This document shows positions 63,821-64,000 of a DNA stretch of 64,000 bases, piece by piece. Under the pieces are notes generated by a model. The model was not told the DNA's origin. It saw only the letters and a program-made list of their open reading frames with translations, and did no database searches. The first letter of the stretch is position 1. Every line of letters begins with the position of its first letter. The DNA is from Flavobacterium salilacus subsp. salilacus. GTDB taxonomy: Bacteria > Bacteroidota > Bacteroidia > Flavobacteriales > Flavobacteriaceae. The stretch lies in assembly GCF_004634195.1 (NCBI RefSeq), contig NZ_SKBP01000004.1, positions 186,001 to 250,000 of the forward strand, read 5' to 3'. Position numbers and translations under genes: made by a program.

Positions 63821-64000
63821 ATGGAAGGCAAACAAAACGTAATCGTAACGCTAACATTTGAATTTGCATTAGAAATTATAAAGTATTGTGAAGGGTTACA
63901 GGAAAATAAGCAGTATGTAATTGCAAATCAATTATTAAAGTCAGGAACATCAATAGGAGCTAATATTAGAGAGGCTCAAAATGCTGAAAGTAAACCTGAT
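63821..64000 (+). CDS. four-helix-bundle protein (23S rRNA-intervening-sequence type), 3' partial
   Basis: Sixty codons run off the right edge with no stop. The segment starts MEGKQNVIV and has FEFALEIIKYCEGL, then NQLLKSGTSIGANIREAQNA, the usual signature of the bacterial S23/four-helix-bundle family (related to the avd accessory protein of diversity-generating retroelements). Function is not settled. It sits 43 bp after sufB, in the place where sufC would be expected. Confidence 0.85.
   Translation, partial: MEGKQNVIVTLTFEFALEIIKYCEGLQENKQYVIANQLLKSGTSIGANIREAQNAESKPD

Noticed and set aside
1..64000. CRISPR array or insertion sequence
   Set aside because: No regular direct repeats with spacers and no transposase-like ORF or terminal inverted repeats were seen anywhere in the window.

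Overview
The window looks like a chromosomal segment of a member of the Bacteroidota, most likely Flavobacteriaceae. Coding regions are AT-rich. Many genes carry the flavobacterial -7 box TAnnTTTG, in three places with an upstream TTG at 18-19 bp. Several protein families are typical of the group: GIN-domain proteins, DUF4837 and DUF4349 lipoproteins, DUF4175, a YtxH/holin-like operon and a sufA-sufB start. There is no rRNA, CRISPR array, insertion sequence or recognisable prophage. One tRNA (Cys-GCA) is present. Family names were assigned by reading the sequence, not by searches.

Layout. 1-8.8 kb: cell-surface polysaccharide genes. A membrane protein of GtrII-like type runs in from the left edge and converges on a minus-strand run transcribed DUF6909-like gene, Wzz-like protein, rfbB, rfbA, rfbC, rfbD, methyltransferase, glycosyltransferase 2. 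8.8-12 kb (minus): an M23 peptidase, a GH3-family protein, and a 62-residue ORF overlapping an HNH nuclease. 12.1-14.4 kb (plus): tatA, then a three-gene accessory cassette made of a fulvocin C-like cysteine-rich lipoprotein, a membrane protein with a thioredoxin domain, and a DUF1573 lipoprotein. Two almost identical terminators bracket the cassette. 14.4-19 kb: a palindromic repeat, tex, a DUF2971 gene with an unknown partner, and rpiB.

18.9-19.5 kb is a gene-free AT-rich stretch with four exact copies of the DnaA-box-like 9-mer TTATCAACA. It is the best replication-origin candidate here. Genes to its left are mostly on the minus strand; those to its right, up to about 42 kb, are mostly plus. 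About 17 kb to the right are three parS-like palindromes spaced exactly 46 bp apart, with a fourth at the end of mnmG. Together these suggest an origin-proximal region with its ParB-loading centromere.

19.5-32 kb: DUF2007 protein, RNase R, twin GIN-domain proteins, LysE-type exporter, tRNA-Cys, folB, glnS, a YtxH/holin-like operon, two SPFH paralogues and gltX. 32-44 kb: DUF4175, ybeY, mnmG, lipoprotein, methyltransferase, OmpH-like protein, Pif1-like helicase, DoxX-like protein and the DNA polymerase III delta' subunit. 44.5-64 kb: pgk, a LysM lytic transglycosylase, DUF4837 lipoprotein, ElaA-type acetyltransferase, OmpA-like protein, KUP transporter, C-terminal processing protease, DUF4349 lipoprotein, rnpA, an S24 regulator, M1 and S8 peptidases, an MBL-fold hydrolase, and sufA-sufB. 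A four-helix-bundle gene follows sufB and runs off the right edge.

The most unusual parts are the bacteriocin-like cassette, the candidate origin with its parS cluster, the paired GIN proteins whose repeated Gly-Gly turns are replaced by Ser-Asp-Ala turns, and the 62-residue ORF/HNH pair.
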